The notes under the pieces: model-generated
Database searches by the model: none
What the model was told of the DNA's origin: nothing
What the model saw: only the letters and a program-made list of their open reading frames with translations
Source of the DNA: Nitrosospira sp. Nsp11
GTDB lineage: Bacteria; Pseudomonadota; Gammaproteobacteria; Burkholderiales; Nitrosomonadaceae
NCBI RefSeq assembly: GCF_900142705.1
Contig: NZ_FRBV01000001.1
Span: 1 to 64,000, forward strand
Reading direction: 5' to 3'
Length of the DNA: 64,000 bases
Shown: in pieces, positions 39,591-49,787 of the stretch
Layout of the letters: each line of letters begins with the position of its first letter
Numbering within the stretch: the first letter of the stretch is position 1
Program-made: the position numbers and the translations under genes

Positions 39591-40787
39591 TCAGAAGGTT
39601 ATATTGGATGCCTGTGCCACAGTGGTCATATCTTTATCCCCACGTCCTGAGAGGTTCACCAGCAGCAGCTTATCCTTGCCAAGCGAGGGGGCGAGCTGGG
39701 CGGCATAGGCCAGCGCATGGCTGGATTCCAGAGCCGGTATGATACCTTCGTAATGGCACAGTGAATGGAACGCCTCCAGTGCCTGGTCGTCGGTAATGGC
39801 GATATATTCAGCACGATTGCTGTCCTTGAGCCAGGCGTGTTCGGGGCCGACGCCAGGATAATCCAGCCCGGCTGAAATAGAGTGGGTCTCGACAATCTGA
39901 CCGTTCTCATCCTGGATCAGATAGGTGCGATTTCCGTGCAATACGCCGGATCTTCCCATCGTCAGGGAGGCGGCATGCTGCCCACTCTCAATTCCGCGTC
40001 CCGCCGCTTCCACGCCTACCATCCTTACATTACTTTCTATATAGGGATAAAAAAGGCCAATAGCATTTGACCCACCGCCCACACAGGCAATCAATGCATC
40101 CGGTTGCCGCCCATATTCCTCCTGCATCTGCACGATTGCTTCCCGTCCGATAATCGCCTGGAAGTCGCGTACCATCATCGGATAGGGATGGGGTCCCGCT
40201 ACTGTGCCAATAATATAGAACGTATCTTCGACGTTGGTTACCCAGTCGCGCATAGCTTCATTCAAGGCGTCTTTCAGTGTTCGCGAACCTGATTCAACCG
40301 GAATTACCGTTGCTCCCAGGAGCTTCATCCGATAAACGTTGGCGGCTTGGCGTTCCACGTCGACGGAGCCCATGTAAACGACACATTCCATGCCATAGCG
40401 CGCGGCGACTGTAGCGCTGGCTACGCCGTGCTGGCCCGCGCCGGTCTCGGCGATCACACGCGATTTCCCCATGCGCCTGGCCAGGAGTGCCTGCCCGATA
40501 GCATTGTTGATCTTGTGCGCCCCGGTATGATTCAGGTCTTCACGCTTCAGCAGAATCTGCGCACCCCCCAAATGTGCCGACCATCTTCTGGCATGATAGA
40601 TGGGGCTGGGACGTCCGACATAGTGCTTTAACTCGTAAGCAAATTCCGCCTGAAAATCGGCGTCACTGCGATAGTGCTCGTACTGAACGCGTAAATCTTC
40701 CAGTGCTGCAATAAGTGTTTCCGCGACAAAAATACCGCCATATGGGCCAAAGTGCCCATGGCGATCGGGAAGATCATAAACTTTCAC
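39591..40787 (-). CDS. trpB: Tryptophan synthase beta subunit
   Basis: PLP enzyme that condenses indole with serine to give tryptophan. The PLP-Lys lies in '[21 protein letters not shown]', the phosphate-binding Gly-rich loop in '[12 protein letters not shown]' and '[15 protein letters not shown]' near the end. The frame is open to 40868, but the GTG at 40787 has GAGGAG in front and gives 398 residues beginning [18 protein letters not shown], the family start. It overlaps the trpF stop by 14 bp, consistent with coupling. Confidence 0.95.
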   Translation of the reverse strand: MKVYDLPDRHGHFGPYGGIFVAETLIAALEDLRVQYEHYRSDADFQAEFAYELKHYVGRPSPIYHARRWSAHLGGAQILLKREDLNHTGAHKINNAIGQALLARRMGKSRVIAETGAGQHGVASATVAARYGMECVVYMGSVDVERQAANVYRMKLLGATVIPVESGSRTLKDALNEAMRDWVTNVEDTFYIIGTVAGPHPYPMMVRDFQAIIGREAIVQMQEEYGRQPDALIACVGGGSNAIGLFYPYIESNVRMVGVEAAGRGIESGQHAASLTMGRSGVLHGNRTYLIQDENGQIVETHSISAGLDYPGVGPEHAWLKDSNRAEYIAITDDQALEAFHSLCHYEGIIPALESSHALAYAAQLAPSLGKDKLLLVNLSGRGDKDMTTVAQASNITF

Positions 40788-41400
40788 TGGTTCGAACTCC
40801 TCGCATGAAAGCGGCAATTTTTTCCACGTCCTTGATACCTTTGGCGCTTTCCACGCCGCTTGATACATCTACCGCCCAAGGCTGTGCCTGCTGGATCGCA
40901 TTGGTAATATTGCCCGGGTGCAGTCCTCCCGAAAGAATCAGGGGCAGCGGTAATTCTTTAGGAATCAGATTCCAGTCAAACGCGTGGCCTGTGCCGCCCG
41001 GCTCGCCTTCAACATAGGTATCCAGCAACAATCCGCTGGCCCCGGTATATTGGGTGGCGTATTGTAGCAAATCTACGCTCGCCCTGACTCGCATCGCCTT
41101 TATATAAGGCCGCAAAAATTGCCGGCAAAATCCGGGGTCTTCATTACCATGAAATTGCAGCAAATTGAGGCCGGCTACAGAAAACGTTTTTTCCACCCAA
41201 TCCGGATCAGGATCGACATAGACACCCACCGCGGTAATGAATGGCGGTAGCGCGGCAATAATTTCCTGCGCTTTTGCCGGCGTCACATAACGCGCACTTT
41301 TCTTCCAGAATACAAGCCCGATGGCGTTTGCGCCCAAACGCACTGCTGCCAGCGCATCCTCCACACGCGTTATACCGCAAATTTTTACTCTGATAGACAT
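40774..41400 (-). CDS. trpF: Phosphoribosylanthranilate isomerase
   Basis: Converts phosphoribosylanthranilate to the carboxyphenylamino-deoxyribulose phosphate. The 208-residue barrel starts '[20 protein letters not shown]', with the catalytic Cys, and contains '[16 protein letters not shown]' and '[17 protein letters not shown]'. '[16 protein letters not shown]' closes the phosphate-binding region. It is the first of the trpF-trpB-trpA block; truA lies about 70 bp upstream on the same strand. The earlier trp genes are not in the window. Confidence 0.96.
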   Translation of the reverse strand: MSIRVKICGITRVEDALAAVRLGANAIGLVFWKKSARYVTPAKAQEIIAALPPFITAVGVYVDPDPDWVEKTFSVAGLNLLQFHGNEDPGFCRQFLRPYIKAMRVRASVDLLQYATQYTGASGLLLDTYVEGEPGGTGHAFDWNLIPKELPLPLILSGGLHPGNITNAIQQAQPWAVDVSSGVESAKGIKDVEKIAAFMRGVRTSESL

Positions 41401-41471
41401 ACTTGCAATTTCTTCTTTCCCTTTTTCTTAATTTTGTTCGCGCCCCTTTGGCTTATCCGCGATCGAGACGG

Positions 41472-42278
41472 CTAGCGGGGCCTGCTCGTCCTCGGCAATA
41501 CGGCGGCAAGCGGTGGCTCGACAAAAGAGGGTAACTTCCATTTGGAATCATAAGTGATACCCGCCAAATATAATCCTGCAGCGGAAAAAGTCGGCGCCGC
41601 ATCACTACGCTTACCGCTTTCAAGCAGTTCGCCTATCCATTCAGGTGGATATTTGCGTTTTCCCACATATATCAGGCAACCGATGATATTGCGCACCATG
41701 TGATGCAAAAACGCATTTGCGCGCAGTTCGAACGCGATGGTGTCTCCCAGCCGGATAATTTCCAGCTTCGTCAGATTGCGTACGGGAGATTTTGCCTGGC
41801 ACTCGGCAGCCCTGAAAGCGCTGAAATCGTGCTCTCCCAGCAGCATCTGTGCGGCAGCTTGCATGGGTTCAATGTCAAGAGCCTGATGAAACCACCCGAT
41901 ATTGCCCTGGTAAAGCCCCGGGCGCGCAGGATGATTCAATAGCAAATAGAGGTAGCAGCGCTCGATGGCGCAGTAGCGCGCATGGAAATCATCCGCAATC
42001 TCGGATGCCCATAGTATCGCAATGCTATCCGGTAGCAACGCATTAGCCCCTCGAACCCAGGCTCCCATGGGCCGCTCAGCCTGAGTATCGAAATGCACTA
42101 CCTGATACGCGGCGTGAACGCCGGCGTCAGTTCGCCCAGCGGTTACTACTCGAACATTCTTGCATGCAATTCTGGATAACGCAGCCTCCACCGCATCCTG
42201 CACCGAGCCACCTGACCGTTGGCTTTGCCAGCCACAAAAACTACTGCCATCGTACTCCAGCACCAATGCAATTCTCAC
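41472..42278 (-). CDS. truA: tRNA pseudouridine(38-40) synthase TruA
   Basis: Modifies uridines 38-40 in the anticodon arm. 'ALVLEYDGSSFCGWQSQ' at the N-terminus and the catalytic 'VVTAGRTDAGVHAAYQVVHFD' (Asp of GRTDAG) are diagnostic; 'NAFLHHMVRNIIGCLIYVG' is the second signature. The product has 268 residues, normal length. The fimV-truA-trpF order is typical of beta- and gammaproteobacteria. Confidence 0.96.
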   Translation of the reverse strand: MRIALVLEYDGSSFCGWQSQRSGGSVQDAVEAALSRIACKNVRVVTAGRTDAGVHAAYQVVHFDTQAERPMGAWVRGANALLPDSIAILWASEIADDFHARYCAIERCYLYLLLNHPARPGLYQGNIGWFHQALDIEPMQAAAQMLLGEHDFSAFRAAECQAKSPVRNLTKLEIIRLGDTIAFELRANAFLHHMVRNIIGCLIYVGKRKYPPEWIGELLESGKRSDAAPTFSAAGLYLAGITYDSKWKLPSFVEPPLAAVLPRTSRPR

Positions 42279-42416
42279 AGCACCGACGCCTGCACGCCTA
42301 TCTTTATCGTAGCACCCACATACCCCTTGAGCAGAGATTCATTAAGCAAATGTTGCGCAAGAAACAGAAGAATTCAACATATGATAAAAAGCGCCGTCCG
42401 ATGTCATCCAGTTTGC

Positions 42417-43490
42417 TTATGCGATATCCTGAAACCACGGCTGGAGATTTGCCAACAGCAATCTTGGCTCTCCCGGTGCCAAGCATCCCCTTCTCGCATC
42501 ACTTCCTGAAGAACCTGAATTGCAAAATCCTTGTGACCGCATGATCCCGCCCATGTTGTTGCTGATGTACGTGCTCTCATTCCCGCTTTCTTCACCTTTT
42601 GAAAGCTTTAAAATCTGACGAGGAAGCGCTTGAACTGGAGTGGCATCTACCTCAACAGCGGATTCAATCCTCCCACTGACCGTTTGCTTCAGTACCTCGG
42701 TCGCCCCTTCTATATCCGCAAACCTCCGCCGGTACCAATCCGCCAACTGTGCTTTCACTTCCCGATTGGCTTCCGCTGGGGTTATCGCACCGACTTCATC
42801 ATTATCCGGTATTCTTAAAATAGGCCCTGTCTTGAGCTGATTCATATTATTGCCGAAGAAAGCATCGCGATTTGCGCGATGCAACGCGACAAGCATCTGA
42901 TTCAAGCTCGCCCCAGCGGGAAGAACGATATTTTTCGCTATCCTGACTAAAGTATCGCCGTGTTTTACCGGACCATAGGCAGTATGAGTCTTGCTGGCGG
43001 AATCGGGCTCATTCTGTATTGGCAACTTCTCATCCTGTTTGACTGACGCATCTGATTTACCAATCACCGATTCAACGGGCAGATGCGTATCATTTTCGGA
43101 TGAGCTGGGCAGCACGGTATATTCGCGCAACAATCGTCCCGATGACCAATTCAGCTCAACCAGCATATTAAGAAACGGTTCGGCAATCGGTTGCAGGGAA
43201 ATAATTTTGACGTAAGGCTGCCCATCGGAACGGGTTTCAATACTCGTTTTAAATGTCGATAGGACAGATGAATAATCGATGTTGGCCTGGCGAAACGTTT
43301 CTTGTGAGGCAAGACGCACCATCAAAGAAGATTTCTCTTCTTTTTTTACCGAAACCAGTTCAATTTCTGCTTTAAAGGGGTGTCCCTGAGCCGAACTGAC
43401 GGTCAGCCTGCCCAAGCCAACTGCATATCCCGCCACCGGCAACAAAATTGTAAATAAAAACAAACATGCTTTAGAAGTAAACTTCCGCAC
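42417..43490 (-). CDS. fimV: FimV/HubP-like pilus assembly protein, C-terminally shortened
   Basis: Only the N-terminal periplasmic part of FimV is recognisable: signal peptide, 'LGRLTVSSAQGHPFKAEIELVSV' (residues ~26-50), the domain to 'LLREYTVLP', and a LysM-type module near 175-235 ('YGPVKHGDTLVRIAKNIVLPAG'). After about residue 310 ('LKLSKGEES') the sequence loses all similarity and ends in 45 unrelated residues. Normal FimV proteins continue with a coiled coil, a membrane segment and a cytoplasmic TPR region, all missing here. The start is a GTG. Position between asd and truA is the conserved one. Confidence 0.85.
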   Translation of the reverse strand: MRKFTSKACLFLFTILLPVAGYAVGLGRLTVSSAQGHPFKAEIELVSVKKEEKSSLMVRLASQETFRQANIDYSSVLSTFKTSIETRSDGQPYVKIISLQPIAEPFLNMLVELNWSSGRLLREYTVLPSSSENDTHLPVESVIGKSDASVKQDEKLPIQNEPDSASKTHTAYGPVKHGDTLVRIAKNIVLPAGASLNQMLVALHRANRDAFFGNNMNQLKTGPILRIPDNDEVGAITPAEANREVKAQLADWYRRRFADIEGATEVLKQTVSGRIESAVEVDATPVQALPRQILKLSKGEESGNESTYISNNMGGIMRSQGFCNSGSSGSDARRGCLAPGEPRLLLANLQPWFQDIA

Positions 43491-43825
43491 AGCCGTACAC
43501 TCTCAAGGAGGACATATGGATTAATCTCACAGGGGCCGGCATTAACATTTGGCTGAAATTTTGTCTATTGCTGGTCTACTACTAACCCTCCCGCCAAGTT
43601 ATACCCGAACCTCGTTTATAGGTAAGAAAACAAGTATTGCTGCGAAACGTATAAGCAACAACCCGCCGAGCGAATACGGCGAACCAGGATTGTTGAGATG
43701 ACGTTCTATCGGAAAAACAAGGAAACCGTTTAAAGATGGAATTGATACAAACCCCATTTTGCACGACTCACATAAATCCAATTTTTCTGTGTGATGCAGT
43801 GATGCAGAAATCGGCTCCGCCGACT
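43491..43825. other. Intergenic gap between asd and fimV
   Basis: 335 bp between the asd stop and the fimV start. A few short frames exist on the minus strand (for example 43582-43764) but none has a ribosome site or a family match. It presumably carries the fimV promoter. An 'aaggagg' at about 43505-43511 is on the plus strand and has no gene behind it. Confidence 0.4.
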
Positions 43826-44938
43826 TCAGGCTTCAACCAAAATTCTCAACATTCTACGCAAAGGTTCCGCCGCTCCCCACAACAATTGATCTCCCACAGT
43901 GAATGCTGAAAGATACTCCCCTCCCATCGCGAGCTTGCGCAGCCTCCCCACTGGAATCGTCAGCCTTCCGGTAACCGCAGCCGGTGTCAACTCTTGCAAC
44001 GTGCTCTCGCGCTCGTTCGGAATAACCCGTACCCAACTGTTGGATGCAGCAAGAATATCCTCTATCTCATCCAGTGGAACGTCCTTCCTGAGCTTGATGG
44101 TCAGTGCCTGGCTATGACATCTCATTGCACCGACGCGAACACAAATGCCATCGACAGGTATCACCTGATCATTCCGGCCCAGGATCTTGTTCGTCTCGGA
44201 CTGGCCTTTCCATTCTTCTCTGGTTTGTCCGTTGCCCAGATCCTTATCTATCCAGGGAATGAGGCTGCCTGCCAGCGGCACACCGAAATTCGCGGTTGGA
44301 AAATTTCCATTGCGCAACGTACCCGCAACCTCCCGGTCAATGTCAAGTATGCCCGCAGCCGGGTCATCCAGCAAATTTTTCGCCACACGATGCGCTTCAC
44401 CCATCTGCAGCAATAATTCCCGCATGTTCTGGGCGCCCGCACCAGACGCAGCCTGATAAGTCATCGCGCTCATCCATTCCACCAGGTCTTCTTCGAACAA
44501 TGCGCCCACAGCCATCAGCATCAAGCTAACGGTGCAATTGCCACCGATGTAATTTTTGACATCGTCGTGCAACGCTTGTTCGATAACCGGCAGATTGACG
44601 GGGTCGAGTATGATGATTGCGTCGTCTACCATGCGCAATGTGGAGGCCGCATCGATCCAATAACCCTGCCAGCCCGCTTCACGCAGTTTTGGGAAGATCG
44701 CGCTGGTGTAATCTCCGCCCTGGCAGGAAACAAGGATGTCCATCGACTTAAGCTGGTCTATATCATGCGCATCCTCAAGCAACGGCGTTTCCTGGCCGAT
44801 ATCCGGACCTCTGCCGCCTTTCTGGGAGGTGGAAAAGAAAGTCGGCTCCACCAATGCAAAATCATTTTCTTCCCGCATCCGCTGCACGAGCACCGACCCT
44901 ACCATGCCCCGCCACCCAATAAACCCAACTCGTTTCAT
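43826..44938 (-). CDS. asd: Aspartate-semialdehyde dehydrogenase
   Basis: Reduces aspartyl phosphate to aspartate semialdehyde, the branch point for lysine, threonine and methionine. '[20 protein letters not shown]' is the NADP fold, '[19 protein letters not shown]' holds the catalytic Cys, and '[17 protein letters not shown]' is the family signature. The 370-residue length is that of the gram-negative form. It is 49 bp after leuB. Confidence 0.96.
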   Translation of the reverse strand: MKRVGFIGWRGMVGSVLVQRMREENDFALVEPTFFSTSQKGGRGPDIGQETPLLEDAHDIDQLKSMDILVSCQGGDYTSAIFPKLREAGWQGYWIDAASTLRMVDDAIIILDPVNLPVIEQALHDDVKNYIGGNCTVSLMLMAVGALFEEDLVEWMSAMTYQAASGAGAQNMRELLLQMGEAHRVAKNLLDDPAAGILDIDREVAGTLRNGNFPTANFGVPLAGSLIPWIDKDLGNGQTREEWKGQSETNKILGRNDQVIPVDGICVRVGAMRCHSQALTIKLRKDVPLDEIEDILAASNSWVRVIPNERESTLQELTPAAVTGRLTIPVGRLRKLAMGGEYLSAFTVGDQLLWGAAEPLRRMLRILVEA

Positions 44939-44987
44939 CGATCGCCTCTCTCCAGGAAACTAAACCTGGTCTTTTTCAACCATTTAC

Positions 44988-46049
44988 CTATATGTTTGCC
45001 AGGACCGCATCGCCCATTGCCGCTGTACCAACCTTTTTCGTTCCCGTCTCGTAGATATCTTCAGTACGATACCCTTGAGCCAGGACTTTCTTTACCGCAT
45101 TCTCGATGCGGGAGGCTTCAGCTTCCTTGTCGAACGTATAGCGCAACATCATCGCCACTGACAATATCGTCGCCAGGGGATTAGCTACGTCTTTGCCGGC
45201 AATGTCGGGAGCGGAACCATGTATTGGCTCATAAAGGCCCTTGTTTCGGTCGTCCAGCGAGGCCGATGGCAGCATGCCGATCGAACCGGTCAGCATGGAA
45301 GCTTCATCCGACAGGATATCGCCGAACATGTTGCCCGTCACCATCACATCGAACTGCCGAGGATTGCGCACCAACTGCATAGCGGCATTATCCACCAGCA
45401 TGTGCGAGAGTTCCACATCCGGATAATCTTTCGCTGTCTCGATCACCACATCACGCCACAGTTGAGTGCATTCGAGCACATTCATCTTGTCCACCGAGCA
45501 AAGCCTGCGATTACGCTTACGCGCCGCCTGGAAAGCCACCCGGGCAATTCTGCGAATCTCGGTTTCGCTGTAGATCATGGTATTGTAACCAACACGTTGG
45601 CCGTCGCGACATTCAATGCCCCGCGGCTCGCCAAAATAGATGTCCCCCGTCAGTTCACGCACGATGAGAATATCCAGGCCAGCCACCACTTCGGGTTTTA
45701 GCGTCGAAGCATTGGCAAGCTCAGGATAAAGTACCGCCGGCCGCAGATTGGCAAACAGATTCAGCGCTTTTCGAATGCTGAGCAAACCCCGTTCCGGCCG
45801 CAGGTGACGCGGCAGCGTGTCAAATCGTGGACCCCCTACGGCGCCCAGGATAACGGCATCCGCACCGGCCACAAGATTGCGCGTCGCTTCCGGAAATGGC
45901 TCACCAACCGCTTCTACGGCACAACCACCCAGCAAGCCCGGCTCCAGCTCAAACTTTAACCCGTCGCTTCTTAATGCTTCCAGCACTCGCACAGCCTGGG
46001 CGACAATTTCCGGGCCGATACCGTCTCCGGCCAGGATTGCAATTTTCAT
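44988..46049 (-). CDS. leuB: 3-isopropylmalate dehydrogenase
   Basis: NAD-dependent oxidative decarboxylation of 3-isopropylmalate in leucine synthesis. '[22 protein letters not shown]' at the start, '[22 protein letters not shown]', the '[26 protein letters not shown]' signature and '[19 protein letters not shown]' near the end are all typical. 353 residues. It follows leuD by 30 bp. Confidence 0.97.
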   Translation of the reverse strand: MKIAILAGDGIGPEIVAQAVRVLEALRSDGLKFELEPGLLGGCAVEAVGEPFPEATRNLVAGADAVILGAVGGPRFDTLPRHLRPERGLLSIRKALNLFANLRPAVLYPELANASTLKPEVVAGLDILIVRELTGDIYFGEPRGIECRDGQRVGYNTMIYSETEIRRIARVAFQAARKRNRRLCSVDKMNVLECTQLWRDVVIETAKDYPDVELSHMLVDNAAMQLVRNPRQFDVMVTGNMFGDILSDEASMLTGSIGMLPSASLDDRNKGLYEPIHGSAPDIAGKDVANPLATILSVAMMLRYTFDKEAEASRIENAVKKVLAQGYRTEDIYETGTKKVGTAAMGDAVLANI

Positions 46050-46079
46050 AAAATCCTTGGTTTTAAACCGGAAGAAAAA

Positions 46080-46718
46080 TCATGTAAACAACCAGGGCTG
46101 CGCAGCCCGATGCTTCTCTTCAAAGGCCTTGATCTTATCCATATGTTGCAAAGTCAGGCCAATTTCATCCAGGCCGTTCAATAAAGTATGTTTACGGAAG
46201 GGATCGATATCGAAAGAGAAAGACTTACCGCTGGGCGTCGTTACCGATTGATCCTGCAAGTCGACCAGCAACCGATAGCCCGCAGTGGCCTCCACCTCCG
46301 TGAATAACTGATCCACGTCAGCCACATCCAGCACAATGGGAAGCAGGCCGATCTTGAAACAGTTGTTGAAAAAAATATCAGCGAAACTGGGCGCGATGAC
46401 TACCTGAAAGCCATAATCCTGAAGCGCCCAAGGCGCGTGTTCGCGGCTCGAACCACAGCCGAAATTTGAGCGCGCAAGCAGTATTTGCGCACCCTGGTAA
46501 CGCGCCAGATTGAGTATGAAATCCGGGTTGGGCTTGCGCCGGGCGGCATCCATGCCCGGTTCGCCGTGATCCAGATAACGCCACTCGTCAAACAGGTTCT
46601 GCCCGAAACCAGACCGTTTGATGGATTTCAGAAATTGCTTGGGAATGATGGCGTCGGTATCGACATTAGCGCGATCAAGCGGCGCCATCAATCCGTCGCA
46701 GAAATCAAATTTTTTCAC
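46080..46718 (-). CDS. leuD: 3-isopropylmalate dehydratase, small subunit
   Basis: Small subunit of isopropylmalate isomerase. '[20 protein letters not shown]' and '[24 protein letters not shown]' are the swivel-domain signatures. 212 residues. It is separated from leuC by a 41-codon lipoprotein gene, instead of following it directly. Confidence 0.97.
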   Translation of the reverse strand: MKKFDFCDGLMAPLDRANVDTDAIIPKQFLKSIKRSGFGQNLFDEWRYLDHGEPGMDAARRKPNPDFILNLARYQGAQILLARSNFGCGSSREHAPWALQDYGFQVVIAPSFADIFFNNCFKIGLLPIVLDVADVDQLFTEVEATAGYRLLVDLQDQSVTTPSGKSFSFDIDPFRKHTLLNGLDEIGLTLQHMDKIKAFEEKHRAAQPWLFT

Positions 46719-46743
46719 TATCTGATTTTATCTAATACTTATT

Positions 46744-46869
46744 TTATTTTGCCTGTTTTTCCAACGCTTCCCCGCCGCTCTGAACATCCTTGCCCAGGCC
46801 TTGCATGGTATGACAGGCGGACAAACCAAAAACAGCGATCAAGGAAACCATTACCGTTAGCATTCTCAT
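46744..46869 (-). CDS. Entericidin A/B-family small lipoprotein
   Basis: 41 residues reading MRMLTVMVSLIAVFGLSACH, then TMQGLGKDVQSGGEALEKQAK. The N-terminal hydrophobic segment ends in the lipobox 'LSAC', and the mature part 'GLGKDVQSGGEALEKQA' is the entericidin pattern. AGGGG lies six bases before the ATG. Entericidins are membrane-associated lipoproteins; in E. coli EcnA/EcnB form an antidote/toxin pair, but single copies like this are common and of unknown role. It sits between leuC and leuD, 55 bp after the leuC stop, so it must be transcribed with the leucine genes or from its own promoter. Confidence 0.85.
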   Translation of the reverse strand: MRMLTVMVSLIAVFGLSACHTMQGLGKDVQSGGEALEKQAK

Positions 46870-46924
46870 TACAAACCCCTTTTTATAGTAAAAAAACAGA
46901 ACTCACTTTTGTTGCCTTCAAATT

Positions 46925-48334
46925 TTAATATATTTCCCGTACATCCACAAAATGTCCCGCTACCGCTGCCGCCGCGGCCATCCCCGGGCTTACGAGATGA
47001 GTGCGTCCCCCCGGCCCCTGCCTGCCTTCGAAGTTACGGTTGGAAGTAGAAGCACAGCGTTCCCCCGATTCCAGTCGGTCATCATTCATCGCCAGACACA
47101 TAGAGCAGCCCGGCTCACGCCATTCAAATCCTGCCTCGCGAAATATCTTGTCGAGTCCCTCCTGCTCCGCCTGATGTTTGACTAGACCGGAACCCGGCAC
47201 AACCATCGCAAGCTTGATGTTCGAGGCAATATGCCTGCCTTTGACTACTTTCGCGGCGATCCGCAAGTCTTCTATGCGCGCGTTAGTACAGGAACCAATG
47301 AAAATCTTGTCCGGGCGAATTTCACTGATCGGGGTGTTAGGAGCAAGCCCCATATACTTCAAAGCGCGCTCCATGTCATGGCGCTTCACGATATCGGTAA
47401 TTTGCGACGGATCAGGCACCTTTCCGTCGATTGCCGCCACCATTTCGGGAGACGTTCCCCAGGTTATCTGGGGTTTGATCTGTGCCGCATCCAGCGATAT
47501 CGTCTTGTCGAAGCTTGCACCCTCGTCGCTTTTCAGCGTGCGCCAGTAAACTACCGCTTTGTCCCACAGATCACCTTTTGGTGCAAAAGGGCGTCCCCTG
47601 AGATAGTCGACAGTAGTATCGTCCACCCCTACCATGCCTGCCCGCGCGCCCGCCTCGATGGCCATGTTACAAAGCGTCATCCTTGCCTCCATGGAAAGCT
47701 CGCGTATGGCGCTGCCGGCGAATTCAATGGCATAGCCAGTGCCGCCCGCTGTACCGATCTCACCAATAAGGGCGAGTGCGATATCCTTGGCGGTGATGCC
47801 ATGACCAAGGTGGCCCTCGATCGCTACCCGCATCGTTTTTGCTTTTTTCAAAAGCAGACACTGTGTCGCGAGCACATGCTCCACCTCCGAAGTGCCGATA
47901 CCAAAAGCAAGACAGGCAAACGCACCATGCGTACTGGTATGCGAATCACCGCATACTACTGTCATGCCGGGCAACGTGGCGCCCTGCTCCGGGCCTATTA
48001 CGTGAACAATACCCTGGCGCAGATCATTCATCCTGAATTCGGTGATGCCCAGTTCCTCGCAATTCTGGTCAAGGGTCTCTACCTGGAGACGCGATATCGG
48101 GTCGCTGATGCCGTAGTCACGCCGGGTGGTGGGCACGTTATGATCGGCTACAGCCAGGATCGAATCCAGCCGCCACGGCTTGCGTCCAGCCAGCTTCAAC
48201 CCTTCGAATGCCTGGGGGCTGGTGACTTCGTGCACAAGGTGGCGGTCAATATAGAGCAGCGTCATGCCATCCGGTTTATTGGATTCCTCATGTACCACAT
48301 GGCTTTGCCAGAGTTTGTCGTATAACGTATGCAT
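46925..48334 (-). CDS. leuC: 3-isopropylmalate dehydratase, large subunit
   Basis: Aconitase-family iron-sulfur enzyme. Cluster cysteines lie in '[17 protein letters not shown]' and '[13 protein letters not shown]'; '[35 protein letters not shown]' and '[20 protein letters not shown]' are further signatures. The product has 469 residues. It is the first gene of the minus-strand run that ends at metZ. Confidence 0.97.
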   Translation of the reverse strand: MHTLYDKLWQSHVVHEESNKPDGMTLLYIDRHLVHEVTSPQAFEGLKLAGRKPWRLDSILAVADHNVPTTRRDYGISDPISRLQVETLDQNCEELGITEFRMNDLRQGIVHVIGPEQGATLPGMTVVCGDSHTSTHGAFACLAFGIGTSEVEHVLATQCLLLKKAKTMRVAIEGHLGHGITAKDIALALIGEIGTAGGTGYAIEFAGSAIRELSMEARMTLCNMAIEAGARAGMVGVDDTTVDYLRGRPFAPKGDLWDKAVVYWRTLKSDEGASFDKTISLDAAQIKPQITWGTSPEMVAAIDGKVPDPSQITDIVKRHDMERALKYMGLAPNTPISEIRPDKIFIGSCTNARIEDLRIAAKVVKGRHIASNIKLAMVVPGSGLVKHQAEQEGLDKIFREAGFEWREPGCSMCLAMNDDRLESGERCASTSNRNFEGRQGPGGRTHLVSPGMAAAAAVAGHFVDVREIY

Positions 48335-48440
48335 TTCTCAGAATTCGAATTTAATCGAACCTCGATTCCGATGGAATTTGAAATTATCCCATAACGGGAC
48401 CGCAAGAAACAGTGACATGAGCGTAGCACCTCGTTTTCCG

Positions 48441-49583
48441 TTACCGCTCAATGTCCATCTTCCACATCACCAATGTTAACCCAAGCAAAACAGCAACCGC
48501 GCTCACGGTAAATGTAAGGCCCGGCCCGAGCGATTCCCAGGCATAGCCGCTGAATATCCCGCCAATAGTGCCGCCGATACCGAATGTAAGGCTGGTGTAG
48601 AGCGCCTGTCCCTTGCCCTGATGACGCCCGCGAAAGAATCGGTGCACCAACATCATGGCCGTAGCGTGATGAGCACCGTAGGTCGCAGCGTGAAGTAGTT
48701 GCGCCAATAATATGATGACCGGCCAGTCCACTCCCCAACCGATCATCAAAAAACGCACTATCGCGCAGCTCAGGCTGAAAACCATGATCTGCTTGAGGCG
48801 GAAACGATGCATCAACTGGGGCATCAGGAAAAAAATGCCTATTTCACAAATTACGCCGATAGCCCATAGCCAACCGACCATGCTCTTGCTATAACCGTGC
48901 TCTACGAGATAAATAGAATAGAAAGTGTAATAGGGACCGTGGGCAAGCGCCATTAACAAACAGGCAGCGAAAAACGCCAGCACTTCCGGACGCTTGAATA
49001 TTTGCCGAATGGACTGACTATCGGCAGCATGGACCACTATCTCGCCCTCTGGAATCTGGCGCGAAAAGATGACGATGCCCAGTTTGAATCCAAGCACAGC
49101 CCACAACAGCGAGGCAATATCGGTTGAATCAAGCAGATAGCCGACGCTTGTCACCGCGAAAATAAATCCTATTGAACCCCATACTCGAATACGCCCGTAT
49201 TTTGCGGTGCTCTCACCAAGATAAGAAAGCGTGGTTGCCTCAATCAAAGGCAAAGATGCGCTCCAGAAGAAACTCATCAGGGCCATGGTTACGAATAGCC
49301 ATGTAAACGATTGGCCAAAAAAAACCGCGCAATAACTTATCAATCCGATAATTGCGGCGGATCGTACAATCAGCAACCGCTTGCCGGTGTAATCGGCAAG
49401 CCACCCCCAGGCGGCCGGAGCAAAAATACGTGTCACATGCAACAGGGACATGAGCACGCCAATCTGAAAGGCCCCGAACGAAAGGGACTTCAGATAGAGG
49501 CTCCAGTAAGGAGCAAAAGCGCCGATGAAAGCGAAATGGAAGAAATAAAAGCCGGAAAGGCGCCAGTAAGGGATCGGTTGCAT
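48441..49583 (-). CDS. MFS transporter (HcaT/MFS_1-like)
   Basis: 380-residue membrane protein with about twelve hydrophobic helices. The start 'PYWRLSGFYFFHFAFIGAFAPYWSLYLKSLSF' and 'FFWSASLPLIEATTLSYLGESTAKYGRIRVWGSIGFI' match the group that includes the 3-phenylpropionate transporter HcaT. The substrate is unknown. It is divergent from the helicase gene across about 200 bp. Confidence 0.88.
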   Translation of the reverse strand: MQPIPYWRLSGFYFFHFAFIGAFAPYWSLYLKSLSFGAFQIGVLMSLLHVTRIFAPAAWGWLADYTGKRLLIVRSAAIIGLISYCAVFFGQSFTWLFVTMALMSFFWSASLPLIEATTLSYLGESTAKYGRIRVWGSIGFIFAVTSVGYLLDSTDIASLLWAVLGFKLGIVIFSRQIPEGEIVVHAADSQSIRQIFKRPEVLAFFAACLLMALAHGPYYTFYSIYLVEHGYSKSMVGWLWAIGVICEIGIFFLMPQLMHRFRLKQIMVFSLSCAIVRFLMIGWGVDWPVIILLAQLLHAATYGAHHATAMMLVHRFFRGRHQGKGQALYTSLTFGIGGTIGGIFSGYAWESLGPGLTFTVSAVAVLLGLTLVMWKMDIER

Positions 49584-49673
49584 CTGGCAGAGTTTAACAG
49601 CCTATAACGGGCAACATACTACACGCCAGGACCCAGGTGATCTGGTAACTATGAGAATTTTTACCCATATATA

Positions 49674-49787
49674 ATGGCGTTCGAATTTATTAATGATGGA
49701 ACTGAAGTAGCTGAAGATGAAGCATTTGGAGCTATATCAGGTTTTTATAGCAGCAGGGTATCTCCACCAGACACAGCGAGACAGTGA
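49674..49787 (+). CDS. Possible 37-codon frame overlapping the helicase start
   Basis: A short frame (MAFEFINDGTEVAEDEAFGA, then 17 more residues) ends in a TGA that overlaps the GTG start of the helicase gene (GTGA). No ribosome site is visible before its ATG and I know no family for it. It could be a leader peptide coupling translation or the stump of an upstream gene. The overlap is the only argument for it. Confidence 0.3.
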   Translation: MAFEFINDGTEVAEDEAFGAISGFYSSRVSPPDTARQ

